A DNA stretch of 64,000 nt. Origin: Asanoa ishikariensis. Lineage in GTDB: Bacteria; Actinomycetota; Actinomycetes; Mycobacteriales; Micromonosporaceae. The stretch covers positions 692,193 to 756,192 of the forward strand of contig NZ_FNQB01000004.1 in NCBI RefSeq assembly GCF_900107455.1, given 5' to 3'. Both the position numbers and the translations under genes were made by a program. Below, piece by piece: positions 44,944 through 53,805 of the stretch (its first letter is position 1; every line of letters begins with the position of its first letter). The notes under the pieces were generated by a model that saw nothing but the letters and a program-made list of their open reading frames with translations, had not been told where the DNA came from and ran no database searches.

Positions 44944-47019
44944 TTACGGTGTCGTGCTCGGGAAAAGGACTACCTGGTCGGTGCCGACCTGGCCGTCGGC
45001 GTCGGTGTAGGTCGCCACGAAGACGCCGGAGAGGTCGTCGCCGGGTCCGTGACCGGGTGCCGAGGTGGAGATGCTGCCGGAGCAACCCGTCGCCGAGGTG
45101 ATCGGGTGGCCGTGCTCGTCGTGGCCGAGGATGTAGTTCACGGTGACCCGCGAGCAGTCCGTCGGCTCGTTGTCGACCACGGTCACCTGGAAGGGCACCG
45201 TGTCACCGAACTCGAACGGCTGGCCCTCCTCCGGTGCGACGATGGTGACCGTCGGCGGTCGGGCGCCGACGACGAACGGCAGTTCGGCCGAGGCCGAGCG
45301 ACCGGTGCTGTCGGTGACCTTCAGCGTGACCCGGTAGGAGCCGTTCGCGGCGAACGTGTACGTCGGGTTCGCCGCCCTCGAGTCCACCGTGCCGTTGGCG
45401 TCGAAGTCCCACGCGTAGCGCAGCGCGTCGCCGTCCGCGTCGGTGGTGCCGGCGCTGGAGAACTGGACGGTCAGCGGTGCGTCACCGGCGAGTGGGTCGG
45501 CGCTGATCACCGGAACCGGCGTGCGGTTGCCGCGCACGAAGTCGAACCTGGACAGTTGCGCGTCCGGGTTCTCGGCGAAGAAGCCGTCACCGTATTCCAG
45601 GACGTAGAGCGCGCCGTCGGGGCCGAACTCCATGTCCATCGGGTTGTCGACCACGAAGGAGCCCAGCACCGGCCGGATGTCGGCCACGTTGCCGTGCCGG
45701 TCGAGGCGGAACTCCTTGATGTAGTCACGCGTCCACTCGTAGAACAGCGGCACACCGTCGTAGTAGGCCGGCCACTTGGTCCGCGAGTCGTTGCGCTTGT
45801 CGTACTCGTACGCCGGGCCGCCCATCGGGCCGATGCCACCCTCGCCGAGGCCAGGGAACTGCGCCGACGGACCGTACCCGTAGAAGACTTCCGGCTTCTC
45901 GACCGCGGGCAGTCGGGTCAGGCCGGTGTTGCGCGGCGACTCGTTGACCGGGCGCCGGCAGTTGAACGGCGCCCCCGACGTGCCGGTGGCGAAGTCGTAG
46001 TCCACATAGGGCAGTGTGTCGGTCGCACAGTACGGCCAGCCGTAGTTGGCGGGCTTGTCGATCCGCAGCCACCGGCCCTGGCCGGCCGGGCCGCGTGCCG
46101 GGTCGGCCTCGCCGGCGTCCGGCGAGTAGTCGCCCACGTACACGTCGTCGGTCCGCTGGTCGACCGCGAACCGGAACGGGTTGCGCAGGCCCATCGCGTA
46201 GATCTCGGGACGGGTCTTCGCCGTGCCCGCCTTGAACAGGTTGCCGGACGGCACGGTGTAACCGCCGCCGTTCTTGACCCGGATCCGCAGCACCTTGCCG
46301 CGCAGGTCGTTGGTGTTGGCCGACGTGCGCTGCGCGTCGAAGGCCGGGTTGCGGTTGGCGCGCTCGTCGATCGGCACGTACCCGTCGGAGAAGAACGGGT
46401 TGGAGTCGTCGCCGGTGGACAGGTAGAGGTTGCCCTTGCTGTCGAAGTCGATCTGACCGCCGACGTGGCAGCAGATGCCGCGGTCGGTGGCCACCTGGAT
46501 GATCTTCTGCTCGCTGCGCAGGTTGAGGGTGTTGCCCTCCAGCTTGAACCGGGAAAGCTGGAGGTGGCCCTTGAACGGCGCGAAATCGGCCGCGGTGCCC
46601 TCGAACGGCGCGTCGCCCTCGTTGAGGTCCGGCGTCGCCGGGTCGTCGGTCGGCGTGTTCAGCACGGGCGAGTAGTAGAGGTAGACCCACTTGTTGCGGG
46701 CGAAGTCGGGGTCGATCGCGACGCCCTGCAGGCCTTCCTCGTCGTGTTCGTAGACGGGCACGTCGGCGGCGAGGATGTTGCGCCCCGAGCGTGGGTCGTG
46801 GATCCGCACCTCACCGGTGCGGGCGGTGTGCAGCACCCGGTTGTCGGGCAGCACGGCGAGGCTGACGGGCTCGCCGGGGAAGTCGTTGAGGGTCACCTTC
46901 TGGAAGTTGCTGTCGGCGGGTGGCCCGCCGGGTGGTGCGGCCGCGGCCGGTGACAGCGATATGCCGCCGCCGGCTACCGCGAGGAGCGGCGCGACGACCA
47001 GGGCAAGCTTCTTGCGCAA
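44944..47019 (-). CDS. Secreted PQQ-dependent sugar dehydrogenase with PKD domain
   Basis: 691 residues with a signal peptide (MRKKLALVVAPLLAVAGGG to AAA). Residues 40-475 form the six-bladed glucose/sorbosone dehydrogenase propeller, with EEGLQGVAIDPDFARNKWVY and YAMGLRNPFRFAVD as hallmarks. A PKD domain (about 485-575) follows, then a C-terminal Cys-containing module. It oxidises extracellular aldoses with PQQ, which the cell must import or make; no pqq genes are here. The upstream gap contains the promoter region. It stands just upstream of the ATPase operon on the same strand. Confidence 0.85.
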   Translation of the reverse strand: MRKKLALVVAPLLAVAGGGISLSPAAAAPPGGPPADSNFQKVTLNDFPGEPVSLAVLPDNRVLHTARTGEVRIHDPRSGRNILAADVPVYEHDEEGLQGVAIDPDFARNKWVYLYYSPVLNTPTDDPATPDLNEGDAPFEGTAADFAPFKGHLQLSRFKLEGNTLNLRSEQKIIQVATDRGICCHVGGQIDFDSKGNLYLSTGDDSNPFFSDGYVPIDERANRNPAFDAQRTSANTNDLRGKVLRIRVKNGGGYTVPSGNLFKAGTAKTRPEIYAMGLRNPFRFAVDQRTDDVYVGDYSPDAGEADPARGPAGQGRWLRIDKPANYGWPYCATDTLPYVDYDFATGTSGAPFNCRRPVNESPRNTGLTRLPAVEKPEVFYGYGPSAQFPGLGEGGIGPMGGPAYEYDKRNDSRTKWPAYYDGVPLFYEWTRDYIKEFRLDRHGNVADIRPVLGSFVVDNPMDMEFGPDGALYVLEYGDGFFAENPDAQLSRFDFVRGNRTPVPVISADPLAGDAPLTVQFSSAGTTDADGDALRYAWDFDANGTVDSRAANPTYTFAANGSYRVTLKVTDSTGRSASAELPFVVGARPPTVTIVAPEEGQPFEFGDTVPFQVTVVDNEPTDCSRVTVNYILGHDEHGHPITSATGCSGSISTSAPGHGPGDDLSGVFVATYTDADGQVGTDQVVLFPSTTP

Positions 47020-47378
47020 CTGACGCCTCCTGTGTCTGGGTGAACAGAGCGCACCCGGACCGGGTCAGCGTCGCGTGTCGTTCGTTGCCGACACGAGGGC
47101 ACGCCAGACGCACGGTCGGTCACGGGTGACCAGGCGTTCGTCGGCTGGTGCCACGGGGCCGACGAGGGATGAGCACGGCGAGACCGGACTCGCGTGGCGG
47201 CGCGCACAACGTCGCGGCCCGTGCCAGGGGCCGACGCGCCGACGAACGGCGAGGATCTCGCACAGCGTTGTGAGGTTCCGGACCCCCCATCGATTGATCG
47301 GAACATCTCGATCCTTCTCGGGCCACCCTACGCGATTTAATCGATGGCCGCCCGCGGGGAGGCTTGCTAATTTGCGGC
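47020..47378. other. Divergent non-coding interval with an inverted repeat
   Basis: About 360 bases between the sugar dehydrogenase and the methyltransferase genes; no supported ORF. CCATCGATT (47287-47295) and AATCGATGG (47339-47347) form an inverted repeat with a 43-base spacing just before the methyltransferase start, and could be a pair of operator half-sites. Confidence 0.4.
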
Positions 47379-48119
47379 ATGACCTCACCCCCGCCGGCGG
47401 GCAACGGCGCGCGACTCACCTACATGGCGCCGCTGTCCGCGACGCGGGCCGAGCGCCTCGTGGCCGACCTCGCCGTGCGATCGCCGTCCACTGTGGTCGA
47501 TCTCGGCTGCGGTTGGGCAGAGCTGCTGCTGCGGGTCCTCGCGGCCTGCCCCGGTGCCAAGGGCGTCGGTCTGGACACCCACGAGCCCGACCTGGCCCGC
47601 GGTCGCGCCAACGCGGGCGCCCGCGGCCTCGACGGGCGCGTCACGTTCGTCGACGGCCCGGCCGCCGACCACCGCGATCCGGCCGACCTGCTCGTCAGCG
47701 TCGGCGCCTACCAGGCGTTCGGCACGATCGCCGAAGCCCTGAATGCCATGCGGGCGATGGTCAACCCGGGTGGGCGGGTGCTCTTCGCGGCCGAGTTCTG
47801 GGAGAGTCCGCCGCCGCCCGACAGGCTCGCCCGGATGTGGCCGGGCATGTCCGCCGACGACTGCACCGACCTGGCCGGGCTCGTCGACCAGGCCATCGCC
47901 GCCGGCTTCCGACCGTTGCGCGTCGAGACCGCCACCCGTGACGAGTGGGACGAGTTCGAGTCACTGCTGGCCGCCGACCGCGAAGAATGGCTGATCACCC
48001 ATCCGGACCACCCCGAGGCGGCGGCGGTACGCGCGCAGGCCGACACCCAACGCGACATCTGGCTGCGTGGCCACCGCGGCCTGATGGGCTTCGCCTACCT
48101 GACCCTCGGCCCGATCTAA
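47379..48119 (+). CDS. SAM-dependent class I methyltransferase
   Basis: 246 residues from the ATG at 47379. Motif I is VVDLGCGWAELLLRVL, followed by VGLDTHEPDLARGRANA and the acidic motif FVDGPAADH. No typical ribosome site precedes the ATG and TAATTT lies ten bases upstream, so it may be leaderless. The substrate is unknown; small-molecule methyltransferase is the most likely class. Convergent with the next gene, overlapping by four bases. Confidence 0.8.
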   Translation: MTSPPPAGNGARLTYMAPLSATRAERLVADLAVRSPSTVVDLGCGWAELLLRVLAACPGAKGVGLDTHEPDLARGRANAGARGLDGRVTFVDGPAADHRDPADLLVSVGAYQAFGTIAEALNAMRAMVNPGGRVLFAAEFWESPPPPDRLARMWPGMSADDCTDLAGLVDQAIAAGFRPLRVETATRDEWDEFESLLAADREEWLITHPDHPEAAAVRAQADTQRDIWLRGHRGLMGFAYLTLGPI

Positions 48120-48595
48120 CGACGGCCCTCCAGCGCGACCAGTGTGGCGTAGGTGACCGCGCCGTACACCAGGTGGGGAATCAGGTCGCTGAGCCAGTCG
48201 GTGGCCGACCAGGTGCGCGGGTCCGACACCTTCAGCCCAGCCAGGGTCCCGTCGCTGACGACCATCGCGCCGAGCCCGACCGCGGCCGCACCGACCGGCA
48301 GCGGCGGCCGCCAGCCATATCCGTGCAGCAGGCCGAACGCGACACCGACCGACACACCCGACAGCACACCGGAGAGGCCGCCGAGTCCGTTGAAGCGGTT
48401 CTGCCGGCGTGAGTTCTGGCCCGGTACGTCCACCGGGAGGTGCTTGACGATCGCTTCGGCGGTTTCGGCCGGCACGTCACTGGCCGGGCGGCCCCGCACG
48501 GCCATGTCGATGTAGGTGGTCGCGTCGAGCGCCGCACAGCCGGCCGCACCAGCCGCGGCGCCGGCGGTCGCACCGGACAGCAAGGTCAGGTCCAT
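48116..48595 (-). CDS. Membrane protein, unknown function
   Basis: 159 residues from the ATG at 48595 (GTG 48604 also possible). Gly/Ala-rich segments at the N-terminus and the middle (LSGVLSGVSVGVAFGLLHG) suggest three to four membrane helices. TYIDMAVRGRPASDVP and VPGQNSRRQNRFNGLG lie in the first loop. I recognise no family. Confidence 0.6.
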   Translation of the reverse strand: MDLTLLSGATAGAAAGAAGCAALDATTYIDMAVRGRPASDVPAETAEAIVKHLPVDVPGQNSRRQNRFNGLGGLSGVLSGVSVGVAFGLLHGYGWRPPLPVGAAAVGLGAMVVSDGTLAGLKVSDPRTWSATDWLSDLIPHLVYGAVTYATLVALEGRR

Positions 48596-48657
48596 GCCCC
48601 GCACATGCCCCGCGAGCCCAGGGCCAAACGGATTAGCGTGCCGGCGAGTAGCAGGAT

Positions 48658-49842
48658 GTGACCGTGGACATCCCCAGCCCGGCCCTCGCCCGCACCCTTG
48701 ACCTGTCGGCCGTCCAGCGGTGGCTGCGGGGCCGCCGCGGCGACCTGCTCGCCGAGCTCGGCGACTACGTGTCCCGCGAGACGCCCAGCGACAGCAAGCC
48801 GCACCTGGACGCCGGCCTGGACTGGCTCACCGTCCGGCTCACCGAGGTGCTCGGGTCGCCCGAAGCGGTCCGACGGGTGCCGTCCGCGACCCACGGCGAC
48901 ACCCTGGTCGCCGACTTCGCGGGGGTCGGGCCGCGCCGGCTGCTGGTGCTCTGCCACTACGACACCGTCTGGGACGCCGGCACGCTCGCCGAGCGGCCGT
49001 TCGTGGTGGAGGGCCGGCTCGCCCGTGGGCCTGGCGTCTTCGACATGAAGGCCGGCCTGGTGCAGGCGCTGTGGGCGGTGCGCGCGCTGGACGCCGCCGG
49101 GCTGCCCCGGCCGCCGCTGCGGTTCGTCCTCAACGGCGACGAGGAGTTGGGCAGCCCCGCCTCCCGGTCGGTGATCGAGGCAGCGGCCGACGGTGTCACC
49201 GCCGCCCTGGTCCTGGAGCCCGGGCTGGGCGGCGCGCTCAAGACCGCCCGCAAGGGCATCGGCATGTTCCGGATCGACGTCACCGGCGTCGAGGCGCACG
49301 CCGGGCTCGACCCGGAGAAGGGGATCAGCGCGATCGACGAGCTCGCCCGGATCGTGCTCACGCTGCGGGCGGTGCAGGACCTCGGGCGCGGCACGAGCGT
49401 CAACGTCGGCACCATCTCTGGCGGTACGCGCGGCAACGTGATCGCCGGTCACGCCTGGGCGGCGGTCGACGTGCGGGTCGCCGCACCGGCCGAGGCACAG
49501 CGGGTCGATGCCGCGCTGAGCGCGCTGCGGCCCGCCGACCCGCGCCTGACCGTCACGGTCGGCGGCGGCTGGAACCGGCCGCCGATGACGCGTACACCCG
49601 GGATCGCGGCGATGGTCGACCTGGCCCGTGCCCTGGCCGTCGGGCTCGGCGAGGACTTGTCGGAATGCGCTGTTGGCGGCGGCAGCGACGCCAACTTCCT
49701 GGCCGCGCGAGGCGTGCCGTTGCTCGACGGCCTCGGCGCGGTCGGGGCCGGCGCGCACGCCCGCGACGAGCACATCGACGTCGACGCGACGCTTGCGCGC
49801 GCCGCGCTGATCGCCGCGATCGTCCACGCGTTCGCCCGGTAG
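48658..49842 (+). CDS. M20 family metallopeptidase
   Basis: 394 residues. Zinc ligands: His (LLVLCHYDTVWD), Asp (ARGPGVFDMKAG), Glu-Glu (LNGDEELGSPAS), Glu (LEPGLGGALKTARKG region) and His near the end (GAHARDEHIDVD). The insert dimerisation domain is in the middle. Closest to carboxypeptidase G2/Gly-Xaa dipeptidase types; no signal peptide, so it cleaves cytoplasmic peptides or acyl amino acids. GTG start; the site is weak. Confidence 0.85.
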   Translation: MTVDIPSPALARTLDLSAVQRWLRGRRGDLLAELGDYVSRETPSDSKPHLDAGLDWLTVRLTEVLGSPEAVRRVPSATHGDTLVADFAGVGPRRLLVLCHYDTVWDAGTLAERPFVVEGRLARGPGVFDMKAGLVQALWAVRALDAAGLPRPPLRFVLNGDEELGSPASRSVIEAAADGVTAALVLEPGLGGALKTARKGIGMFRIDVTGVEAHAGLDPEKGISAIDELARIVLTLRAVQDLGRGTSVNVGTISGGTRGNVIAGHAWAAVDVRVAAPAEAQRVDAALSALRPADPRLTVTVGGGWNRPPMTRTPGIAAMVDLARALAVGLGEDLSECAVGGGSDANFLAARGVPLLDGLGAVGAGAHARDEHIDVDATLARAALIAAIVHAFAR

Positions 49843-49953
49843 GGACACCGTCGGATCGCCGACCGCCCGATTCGAGGGATGTAAACATTCCGTAGTCTCG
49901 ATGTCACTGCGGGTATTTCCCTGCCCGCACGGGGGCTATGCAGGAGGTCGGAT

Positions 49954-50517
49954 ATGAAGGGACTTTTCCGCGTGGGTGCCGTGCTCGTGATGGCGGCGGT
50001 GGTGTTGACAGGTGTCCCGGCCGTGGCCGCGGAACCCAGTGGTGCGCCGGGATCGGCGACGTTCGACGGTCGCGTCATCGACCTGGGCAAGAGCTGGCAG
50101 GGCGCGCAGTCCTGCCTGGTGTTCGCGGCGGCGGACACACGTTGTTTCGCCTCGCACGCCGAGGCCGACAAGGCGTCGGGCTACCGGCGTGACGCGGACC
50201 CGCTGGTCGCCCAGACAGCGCGGGCGCAGGGAGCGGTCGTCGCGGCGGCGGTGCCGGCGTGCGGGTCCGGCTGGCTGTGCCTCTACGAGAACGTCAACGG
50301 CGGCGGGCGGCGGCTGCAGTTCAGCGACGAGTACTGGCACTATCTGGCGGACTGGGGCTTCAACCGGTCGACGTCGTCGTGGCGCAACAACCAGGGCGCC
50401 AGCGACGGAGGCCACCTGAGCCTCTACAACCTCACGTCCGTCTACAACTGCGGTGCCCGCTCGTACGCGCTTTCGATGGGCTCCTACAACGACCAGGCGT
50501 ACGCCGTCTGGGGTTAA
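49954..50517 (+). CDS. Secreted peptidase inhibitor family I36-like protein
   Basis: 187 residues with a signal peptide (FRVGAVLVMAAVVLTGVPAVAA). The C-terminal 90 residues (CGSGWLCLYENVNGGGRRLQF, WGFNRSTSSWRNNQG, CGARSYALSMGSYND) carry the beta/gamma-crystallin-like, Cys-stabilised fold of the I36 metallopeptidase inhibitor family. It probably protects against secreted proteases. GCAGGAGGTC precedes the ATG. Confidence 0.8.
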   Translation: MKGLFRVGAVLVMAAVVLTGVPAVAAEPSGAPGSATFDGRVIDLGKSWQGAQSCLVFAAADTRCFASHAEADKASGYRRDADPLVAQTARAQGAVVAAAVPACGSGWLCLYENVNGGGRRLQFSDEYWHYLADWGFNRSTSSWRNNQGASDGGHLSLYNLTSVYNCGARSYALSMGSYNDQAYAVWG

Positions 50518-51515
50518 AGGTAGGTGTCGTAACCGATCACGGCCGGAGCGGTGACCTCGAGCCGCCCGACCTCGGTGGCCAGGACGCGTTCCTGCGCCAG
50601 GACGCGTCCGCTGCCGGGGTCGACGACGAACGTGTGGGTGACCGGCAGGCCGGTCCCATCGACGATGGCGGTGTACGCCTCGCCGGTGCGGCCGGCCCGG
50701 TCGGTGAGCGCGCCGATGTAGCGCAGCCCGGGCAGGCCGGCCAGGAGGGTCAGCGTCGCGGCCCGCTCCGCGGCGGTCAGCGCGCGTTCGTGGAGCAGGT
50801 CGGTGATGCCGCCGACGATCGTGGTGGCCGGGTCGGTGCCCGGCCGGGTGGCCGCCAGCCACTCGCGGAGCCGGTCGGGGTCGGTCGGCGGCCGATCCGG
50901 CCAGACGGCGACGAACTGGCCCGCCGTGTATTCCTCGGTGCTGCGGGTCTGGTCGGCGCCGGGCGATCCTTCGTCGCGCCATTCGTCGAGTTGGGCCCGC
51001 GTGGGTGACTCGGGTGGGAGGTAGGCGACCGTGCGCGTACCGGCGTTGTCCGGATCGCGCCAGATCTCGGTCTCGGTGGGGATGACGACGCAGGTGACCG
51101 TCGTGCCGGCGATGGCGCTGTTCAACGCCCAACTGCGGATCAGCACGTGGTCGCGGGTCGGTGTCGCGGCCGAGGGCTGGGCCGCGACCGTGGCGGCCAG
51201 CGCGAGCAGGCGGGGAGAGCCCGGCTCGGATGCGGCCGGACGCGGGCTGGTCAAGGGCGCCGGCGTCGCCCACGCGGTCGACGCTGCCTGGGGGAGGGCG
51301 ACGACCACGACAAGCCCCGTGATCGCGACGAGCACCACGGCCGCCGCGGCGGCCACCCAGCCGGTGAACGCCCGGCGGGCCCGCGTGGGGGTCGGCGACG
51401 AGGCGAGGATGGTCCGCAGCGTGCGTTCACGCCGGTCGAGGTCGGCCACGTAGCCGTCGTCGGCGATGGGGTCGGTGGGACCGAAGAGCTCCCGCAGCCG
51501 GTCGGCGTCGTTCAT
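50514..51515 (-). CDS. CU044_5270-type membrane protein, likely anti-sigma partner
   Basis: 333 residues from the ATG at 51515 (GGAGGACC upstream). The N-terminus LRELFGPTDPIADDGYVADLDRRERTLRTIL and one membrane segment (WVAAAAAVVLVAITGLVVVVA) precede a long exported domain. It matches the CU044_5270 family encoded after sigma factor genes. The start overlaps the sigma factor stop by four bases, so a regulatory role on that sigma factor is inferred. Confidence 0.7.
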   Translation of the reverse strand: MNDADRLRELFGPTDPIADDGYVADLDRRERTLRTILASSPTPTRARRAFTGWVAAAAAVVLVAITGLVVVVALPQAASTAWATPAPLTSPRPAASEPGSPRLLALAATVAAQPSAATPTRDHVLIRSWALNSAIAGTTVTCVVIPTETEIWRDPDNAGTRTVAYLPPESPTRAQLDEWRDEGSPGADQTRSTEEYTAGQFVAVWPDRPPTDPDRLREWLAATRPGTDPATTIVGGITDLLHERALTAAERAATLTLLAGLPGLRYIGALTDRAGRTGEAYTAIVDGTGLPVTHTFVVDPGSGRVLAQERVLATEVGRLEVTAPAVIGYDTYL

Positions 51516-52090
51516 CGACGGGTCCTCCGGCCGAGGAGCGTGACAAGCTGGTGCGCCCGGTTGGGCTGGGGATCCCACAGCTTGCGCAACCGGGCGACCC
51601 GGTTGCTGACGGCGGTGCGGCCGAGGCCGAGCACCTGGGCGACCTCGGGGACGGTGAGCCCTTCCCAGGCGATCAGCTCCAGGATCTCCCGGTCGCGGTC
51701 GCCGAGCTCGGCGAGGGCCTGCCGCAGCGCCATCCGGTCGACGATGCCGCTGGGCCGGTCGTCGCGGTCGGCCATCGTGGCGAGCGGGTCGCTGCCCGGG
51801 TCGTACGGGTCGTTGCGCTCGCGCTTACGGCGCCGGAACTCGTTGGCGAGCACGTTGCGGGCGGTGCGGTAGAGCCACGGCAGCGGGTGGTCGGCCGGAA
51901 CGTTCTCCCGGCTCTGCCACGCGATCGTCATCACCTGGCCGACGATGTTGTCACAGTCCAGATCGGCCGCACGGCGGCGGACGAAGCGCCCGACGGCGTC
52001 GTAGTGCAGCCGATACATCGCTTCGAACCTCTCGTCATCGCTCGTCGAGCCCGTCACCGCCGTTGTGTCCACCTCCCTACGAGTCGTCAC
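51512..52090 (-). CDS. ECF-type RNA polymerase sigma factor
   Basis: About 192 residues. Region 2 contains EAMYRLHYDAVGRFVRRRAADLDCDNIVGQ and AWQSRENVPADHPLPWLYRTARNVLAN; region 4 has LGDRDREILELIAWEGLTVPEVAQVLGLGRTAVSNRVARLR. Several GTG codons (52090, 52072) could start it; none has a good ribosome site. The only partner gene is the CU044_5270-type protein immediately downstream. It is one of the group that senses cell-surface stress, by inference. Confidence 0.82.
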   Translation of the reverse strand: MTTRREVDTTAVTGSTSDDERFEAMYRLHYDAVGRFVRRRAADLDCDNIVGQVMTIAWQSRENVPADHPLPWLYRTARNVLANEFRRRKRERNDPYDPGSDPLATMADRDDRPSGIVDRMALRQALAELGDRDREILELIAWEGLTVPEVAQVLGLGRTAVSNRVARLRKLWDPQPNRAHQLVTLLGRRTRR

Positions 52091-52275
52091 ACCCGGCAGA
52101 GAAATTAGCGCCAACTGAGGAGACGGCCATAGAGCCGCGCCGCTGCGTCCACAGTGACCGTCCCTTCGCGATCGAACTGTTACCTAATTGCCCTGCCAGG
52201 AATGTGACGTCCAGGCCCCCGCCGGACACAAGCGGATCAGGATTCAGTCGACGAGGATGCATCCGAGGAGCGGCG

Positions 52276-52569
52276 ATGACCGCACGGCAGCAGGCATCGA
52301 ACCAGGTGACACATCGCCCGCGTCCGGGGCTGTTCGTCGTGCCCGCCGAGTGGCCGGCCGGGTTCGACCCGACCCGTCAGGTGTCCGGCCTGTTGATGAC
52401 GCTTGACTGGTGCGACGGAAGAGTGGTCAGCGAGGAGCGCATCGAGCACGTCGGGCCGTGCTGGTCCGCGGTGCGACGCCCGCTCGTCGTGTCCGGCGTC
52501 CACTTCCTCGCCGAGCATCGACATGAGCAGCGACCGTGGCCGGTCACTCCGGGTCAGCCGGCGGCGTAG
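52276..52569 (+). CDS. Small hypothetical protein
   Basis: 97 residues from the ATG at 52276 with CGAGGAG 7 bases upstream. Arg/Pro/Trp-rich with short recognisable strands (LFVVPAEWPAGFD, GLLMTLDWCDGRVVSEERI); no family recognised. The good ribosome site argues for a real gene, the overlap of 16 bases with the opposing gene is neutral. Moderate to low certainty. Confidence 0.4.
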   Translation: MTARQQASNQVTHRPRPGLFVVPAEWPAGFDPTRQVSGLLMTLDWCDGRVVSEERIEHVGPCWSAVRRPLVVSGVHFLAEHRHEQRPWPVTPGQPAA

Positions 52570-53015
52570 TCGTCCGGGTCGATCTCGATCATGAGGCCGT
52601 CCGGGTGCTCGAAACGGACCTCGGCCACGTCCATCCGGTGCAGCGTGTGGCCGTGCCCGACGTCGAGCAGGTCGGGCAGCGGATTGTGCGCGGCGAAGTC
52701 GAGCACCGCCCCGCGCAGGAGCGGCTCGCGCAGCCTGGTGGACCAGCCGGAGATCCAGAGCTGGCCGCCGTCGGGTGCCGTGATGGCCAGGACCGTGGCC
52801 ACGTCGTAGTCGTCGCACGAGGTCAGGGCCTTGTCGACGGGGTCGCCGGCGGCGGCGAGGAGCAACGGTGAGCCGGCCCGGTCGAGCGCGTGCCGGACCG
52901 GGAACGGCCCGGGGCCACCGCGGGCCGTCGCGCGCCTGGCGACCTGGACCATGCCCGGCAGGTGCCCGGACGCGAGCGTGCGCACGAGCGCGACGAGAAC
53001 GGTGGACTGCGCCAT
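52554..53015 (-). CDS. DUF2470-like split-barrel protein, iron-regulated
   Basis: 153 residues. VATVLAITAPDGGQLWISGWSTRL and the C-terminal EVRFEHPDGLMIEID match the short split-barrel/DUF2470-like proteins of iron-responsive loci, related in fold to the longer gene at 7969-8745. The ATG at 53015 is preceded by GGAGGTCC. It is divergent from the rpsD-type gene, and one iron box between them serves both. A role in haem or iron handling is inferred. Confidence 0.65.
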   Translation of the reverse strand: MAQSTVLVALVRTLASGHLPGMVQVARRATARGGPGPFPVRHALDRAGSPLLLAAAGDPVDKALTSCDDYDVATVLAITAPDGGQLWISGWSTRLREPLLRGAVLDFAAHNPLPDLLDVGHGHTLHRMDVAEVRFEHPDGLMIEIDPDDYAAG

Positions 53016-53044
53016 GACGGACCTCCCGGGGTGTGCCTGTTTAG

Positions 53045-53063
53045 TTAGGTTAGGCTAACCTCT
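53045..53063. promoter_or_regulatory. Near-perfect iron box between divergent DUF2470-like and rpsD-type genes
   Basis: TTAGGTTAGGCTAACCT (53045-53061) plus CT gives 17 of 19 matches to the actinobacterial iron box. It is 30 bases from the minus-strand start and 27 bases from the plus-strand GTG, so repression of both genes in iron-rich cells is expected. Confidence 0.82.
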
Positions 53064-53089
53064 CGGCAGATCCAACTCGTGGAGGCAAC

Positions 53090-53698
53090 GTGAACCAATC
53101 GCGGCCGAAGGCGAAGCTCTCGCGGTCCCTCGGCATCCCGCTGACGCCCAAGTGCGTGAAGTACTTCGAGCGCCGGCCGTATCCGCCGGGCGTGCACGGT
53201 CGCGCGCGTCGCAAGGAGACCGACTACAAGGTCCGACTGCTGGAGAAGCAGCGGCTGCGCCATCAGTACAACGTCAGCGAGGTGCAGATGCGCCGGACGT
53301 TCGCCGAGGCGCACCGCAGCACCGGGAAGACCGGTGAGCGGATGGTGGTCGCGCTCGAGTGCCGGCTCGACTCGCTGGTGCTGCGGGCCGGCTTCGCGCG
53401 CACCATCTACCAGGCGCGCCAGGCCGTCGCGCACGGGCACATCGCCGTCGACGGGCGCAAGGTGGACCGGCCCTCGTACAAGGTGGCGCCGTTCCAGACC
53501 ATCGAGGTGCGCGAGAAGAGCCGCGACAAGACCCCGTTCCAGGTCGCCGCGGCCGGCGCGCACGTCGGTGCCCGCACGGCGCCCTACCTGTCGACCGCGA
53601 TCACGGACCTGCGTACGACGCTGATCCGGCTGCCCGAGCGGCCCGAGATCCCGGTCCTCTGCGACGAGCAGCTCGTCGTCGAGTTCTACAGCCGCTGA
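53090..53698 (+). CDS. rpsD: 30S ribosomal protein S4, second-type (few-cysteine) paralogue
   Basis: 202 residues. It has [18 protein letters not shown] at the N-terminus, then [23 protein letters not shown], the S4 RNA-binding domain ([27 protein letters not shown]), and [14 protein letters not shown] at the end. It lacks the Cys-rich zinc ribbon seen in the other S4 type, which suggests a paralogue rather than the alpha-operon copy. The GTG at 53090 has GGAGG four bases upstream. The promoter carries the iron box, unusual for a ribosomal protein. Confidence 0.9.
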   Translation: MNQSRPKAKLSRSLGIPLTPKCVKYFERRPYPPGVHGRARRKETDYKVRLLEKQRLRHQYNVSEVQMRRTFAEAHRSTGKTGERMVVALECRLDSLVLRAGFARTIYQARQAVAHGHIAVDGRKVDRPSYKVAPFQTIEVREKSRDKTPFQVAAAGAHVGARTAPYLSTAITDLRTTLIRLPERPEIPVLCDEQLVVEFYSR

Positions 53699-53702
53699 CA
53701 CG

Positions 53703-53746
53703 AAGCAGGGTCCCTTCCCCGAAACCGGCCGGAAGGGACCCTTCTT
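53703..53746. repeat. AAGnAGGGTCCCTT-type hairpin, copy 2
   Basis: Arm AAGCAGGGTCCCTTCC (53703-53718) pairs with GGAAGGGACCCTTCTT (53731-53746) with one mismatch, five bases after the rpsD stop. Same core as the hairpin at 32080-32128; likely the rpsD terminator and a dispersed repeat. Confidence 0.78.
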
Positions 53747-53805
53747 TGCGATCTTCAACATCCATTCATTTACATTCCTGAGGGTACGACCGCACCATAA
53801 GCGGT

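Noticed and set aside
45049-46953. Plus-strand frame of about 630 codons across the sugar dehydrogenase
   Set aside because: Arg/Val/Gly-rich shadow; the minus-strand protein has a signal peptide, propeller motifs and a PKD domain.
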